Source: Nitratifractor sp.
Lineage (GTDB): Bacteria > Campylobacterota > Campylobacteria > Campylobacterales > Sulfurovaceae
Reading direction: 5' to 3'
DNA: 14,888 bases
NCBI GenBank assembly: GCA_015490055.1
Contig: WFYP01000151.1
Span: forward strand, 1-14,888
The position numbers and the translations under genes are program-made. Below are positions 12,853 to 14,888 of the stretch, in pieces. The notes under the pieces were generated by a model. That model did no database searches and was not told where the DNA came from. It saw only the letters and a list, made by a program, of their open reading frames with translations. Positions within the stretch are counted from its first letter, which is position 1; each line of letters opens with the position of its first letter.

Positions 12853-14178
12853 ATGAAAAACAGTTCAAAACTCAAAACTCAAAACTCAAAACTTGCAATT
12901 ATAGGACTAGGTTATGTAGGCTTACCGCTAGCACATGCATTTAGTAGTAAGTATAAAGTTGTTGGTTTCGATATAGCACAATGGCGTATAGATGAACTTA
13001 GAAGTGGTTACGACAGAACACTGGAATTATCAGACGATCAGGTAAAAGAGGCGATAGCTAATGGTATGGAGTTTACAAACAAACTAGAAGATATAGCTGA
13101 TTGTAATATTTATATAGTAACTGTTCCAACCCCTATAGATAAACACAAAAAACCAGATTTAACACCTCTTATAAAAGCAAGTGAGAGTATTGGTAAAGTA
13201 CTAAAAAAAGGCGATATAGTTATATACGAGTCAACAGTTTACCCAGGAGCAACCGAAGAAGAGTGCGTACCAGTACTAGAAAAATTCTCAGGACTAAAAT
13301 ACATATCAACAGAAAGAATAGAAAACTCAGAACTAACCGAAGGTTTCTACTGTGGCTATTCTCCAGAGAGAATCAATCCAGGAGATAAAGAACATACAGT
13401 AACAAAGATTAAAAAAGTAACTGCAGGTTCTACTCCAGAAATCGGTAAAAAAGTAGATGAACTATATGCAAGTATAATTACAGCAGGTACTCACTTAGCA
13501 CCAACAATAAAAGTAGCCGAAGCTGCAAAAGTTATAGAAAACTCTCAAAGAGATATAAACATAGCATTTGTAAACGAACTAAGTATGATATTTAACCGTT
13601 TAGGCATAGATACAAACGCAGTATTAGAAGCCGCAGGAACAAAATGGAACTTTTTACCATTTAAGCCAGGTTTAGTTGGTGGTCACTGTATAGGCGTTGA
13701 CCCATATTACCTAACACACAAAGCACAAGAGGTTGGCTACAACCCAGAAATTATCTTAGCAGGTAGAAGATTAAACGATAATATGGGAATCTATGTAGCC
13801 TCTCAAGTTATAAAACTAATGATTAAAAAAGGTCAAAAAATAGAAGGCTCAAAAGTCCTTGTAATGGGTATAACATTTAAAGAGAACTGCCCAGATATTA
13901 GAAACTCAAGAGTAATAGATGTAATAAGGGAACTGCAAGAGTATGGATGTGATGTAGAAGTAACCGACCCTTGGGCAGATAAAGAAGAAGTTAAAAGAGA
14001 ATATAATCTTGAATTACTTCAAACTTCGAACTTACAACTTGAAACTTACGATGCAATCGTATTAGCAGTAGCTCACGCTGAATTTAAAAACCTTAACTCA
14101 AAACTTAAAACTCAACACTCAAAACTTGTAATTTTTGATATTAAGTCAATATTAGACAAAAGTGACGGTAGATTGTAG
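12853..14178 (+). CDS. UDP-N-acetylhexosamine 6-dehydrogenase, TviB/WbpO-like
   Basis: This nucleotide-sugar dehydrogenase of 441 residues oxidises a UDP-N-acetyl-glucosamine or -galactosamine at C6, giving a uronic acid for surface polysaccharide. Features are the NAD motif GLGYVGLPLA (18-27), VPTPIDKHKKPDLTPL (91-106), YESTVYPGATEEECVP (125-140), YSPERINPGDKEH (169-181) and catalytic C279 in GGHCIGVDPYYL. I chose ATG at 12853, which has GGAG six bases upstream; ATG at 12841 would overlap the preceding gene. The first 14 residues (KNSSKLKTQNSKL) come from a 7-bp repeat array placed before the first beta-strand. Two more arrays alter loops near residues 388-400 and 411-426, where SKLKTQ recurs. 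All core residues remain, so the enzyme is probably active. The exact acceptor sugar cannot be decided. Confidence 0.92.
   Translation: MKNSSKLKTQNSKLAIIGLGYVGLPLAHAFSSKYKVVGFDIAQWRIDELRSGYDRTLELSDDQVKEAIANGMEFTNKLEDIADCNIYIVTVPTPIDKHKKPDLTPLIKASESIGKVLKKGDIVIYESTVYPGATEEECVPVLEKFSGLKYISTERIENSELTEGFYCGYSPERINPGDKEHTVTKIKKVTAGSTPEIGKKVDELYASIITAGTHLAPTIKVAEAAKVIENSQRDINIAFVNELSMIFNRLGIDTNAVLEAAGTKWNFLPFKPGLVGGHCIGVDPYYLTHKAQEVGYNPEIILAGRRLNDNMGIYVASQVIKLMIKKGQKIEGSKVLVMGITFKENCPDIRNSRVIDVIRELQEYGCDVEVTDPWADKEEVKREYNLELLQTSNLQLETYDAIVLAVAHAEFKNLNSKLKTQHSKLVIFDIKSILDKSDGRL
12864..12898 (+). repeat. 7-bp array at the 5' end of the second dehydrogenase gene
   Basis: The units TTCAAAA, CTCAAAA three times and CTTGCAA are in tandem. 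Because 7 is not a multiple of 3, the frame shifts in each unit and three units encode a seven-residue cycle (LKTQNSK). All three frames of the unit are free of stops on this strand, but the complement TTTTGAG contains TGA. Confidence 0.85.
14016..14050 (+). repeat. 7-bp array in the second dehydrogenase, middle site
   Basis: The units ACTTCAA, ACTTCGA, ACTTACA, ACTTGAA and ACTTACG encode LQTSNLQLETY, a loop before the YDAIVLAVAH strand. The repeats are partly diverged. Confidence 0.7.
14090..14131 (+). repeat. 7-bp array in the second dehydrogenase, C-terminal site
   Basis: The units ACCTTAA, CTCAAAA, CTTAAAA, CTCAACA, CTCAAAA and CTTGTAA encode NLNSKLKTQHSKLV. The peptide is nearly identical to the N-terminal one of the same protein, although the two sites are 1.2 kb apart and structurally unrelated. 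Confidence 0.85.
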
Positions 14179-14179
14179 T

Positions 14180-14888
14180 ATGCAAAATATATTATCACTA
14201 ATAGAGCAAGGTGAGAGCCAAACAGTAGAGTTTAAAACTTCGTTTCAAAAAGAGGTTATAGAGTCTGTTGTTGCTTTCGCCAATGCCAAAGGTGGTAAAA
14301 TTTTTATTGGAGTTAGCGATACTGGAAATATTTTGGGAGTAACACTCTTAAGAGAAACTATACAAAACTATATAAATATCATTAAGCAAAATACACAACC
14401 AAGTATAATTGTAGATATAGAAGAGATTACTATCGAAGCAAAGACGCTACTCATGATAGAAGTAAAAGAGTATCCATTAAAACCTATTTCATATAAAAAT
14501 AGATACTATAAACGAATGAAAAATTCAAATCATATAATGAGTTTAGATGAAATAGCTAACGAGCATCTAAAAACTATAAACTCTAGTTGGGATTACTATG
14601 TAGATGATAGACACAGTTTTAAAGATATATCTATGGATAACATTTTAAAATTTATAGCCAAAATAGAAGATTTTCAAAAGAAAAAGTTTGAAGATGATGC
14701 TATGACCATCTTAAGAAAATATGAACTCCTAAAAGAAGATAAACTCACATTTGGAGCATACTTGCTTTTTACTTCAAACAACTCTGCTCTAACAGCCTTT
14801 CAGATAGGAAGATTTAAAAGCGAGACAAAGATAATAGATAATATAGATATAAATACAAACATATTAAATCAGGTAGATACAGCTATAG
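14180..14888 (+). CDS. Schlafen/AlbA_2 domain protein, cut by the window edge
   Basis: An open frame starts at ATG 14180, two bases after the previous stop, and runs off the right end (236 residues seen). Residues about 10-55 (QGESQTVEFKTSF, then VVAFANAKGGKIFIGVSDTG) are the start of an AlbA_2/Schlafen domain, found in putative transcription regulators and predicted ATP-binding or RNA-acting proteins. The segment IEVKEYPLKPISYKNRYYKR (about 94-113) is the usual second half of that domain. The remaining part, with KYELLKEDKLTFGAYLLFTS, matches the helical middle region of these regulators. No ribosome-binding site is clear, so translation may be coupled to the dehydrogenase gene. Its position in the sugar operon suggests local regulation or a defence gene beside a variable locus; neither is proven. 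The C-terminal part is outside the window. Confidence 0.82.
   Translation, partial: MQNILSLIEQGESQTVEFKTSFQKEVIESVVAFANAKGGKIFIGVSDTGNILGVTLLRETIQNYINIIKQNTQPSIIVDIEEITIEAKTLLMIEVKEYPLKPISYKNRYYKRMKNSNHIMSLDEIANEHLKTINSSWDYYVDDRHSFKDISMDNILKFIAKIEDFQKKKFEDDAMTILRKYELLKEDKLTFGAYLLFTSNNSALTAFQIGRFKSETKIIDNIDINTNILNQVDTAI

Overview
The window is an AT-rich stretch of a bacterial chromosome. The ferrochelatase, GalU, Pgi and phosphomannomutase types, the hemerythrin/DUF2249 pair, the compact gene spacing and the AT-rich codons all fit a Campylobacterota (epsilonproteobacterial) genome, probably of the Sulfurimonas/Sulfurovum kind. That placement is inferred from protein style and no marker gene proves it.

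Layout. 1-260 is a short element with perfect 20-bp terminal inverted repeats and no coding capacity. 260-1186 (-) encodes an unrecognised helical, TPR-like protein. 1360-3327 (-) is a tight three-gene operon: hemerythrin, DUF2249 protein (TTG start, TTGA overlap) and a multi-pass membrane protein resembling the NnrS/heme-copper oxidase group, plausibly for oxygen or nitric-oxide handling. 3424-3674 is copy A of a mini-element with dRS3-like hairpins. 3706-4308 (-) is an FmdE-like protein with a good sigma-70-type promoter, transcribed divergently from hemH (4433-5371, +).

From 5414 onward the plus strand reads like a sugar-nucleotide pathway. A phosphomannomutase/phosphoglucomutase and Pgi interconvert sugar phosphates. 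GalU makes UDP-glucose and Ugd oxidises it to UDP-glucuronate. An NAD-dependent epimerase probably converts that to UDP-galacturonate, and a TviB/WbpO-type dehydrogenase makes a UDP-N-acetylhexosaminuronate. These would feed capsule, LPS or exopolysaccharide synthesis, but no glycosyltransferase or transporter lies inside the window. Two unrelated-looking four-helix-bundle (S23/Avd-like) small proteins are interspersed, at 7123-7482 and 12495-12851. The right edge cuts through a Schlafen/AlbA_2-type gene.

The most unusual feature is a family of degenerate 7-bp tandem repeats found all through the window. Between genes they start exactly at the stop codon of four genes (FmdE-like, pmm/pgm, pgi, galU) and repeat a stop-like triplet every 7 bases, which places stops in all three frames. 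Inside genes (pmm/pgm, ugd, and the second dehydrogenase) related arrays lie in the opposite, stop-free orientation and encode extra loop residues. The peptides LNPKSS and SKLKTQ recur because of this. Two inverted copies of the ~250-bp mini-element (3424-3674 and 6851-7105) each sit directly after such an array. Several genes also end in perfect palindromes that include the stop codon.
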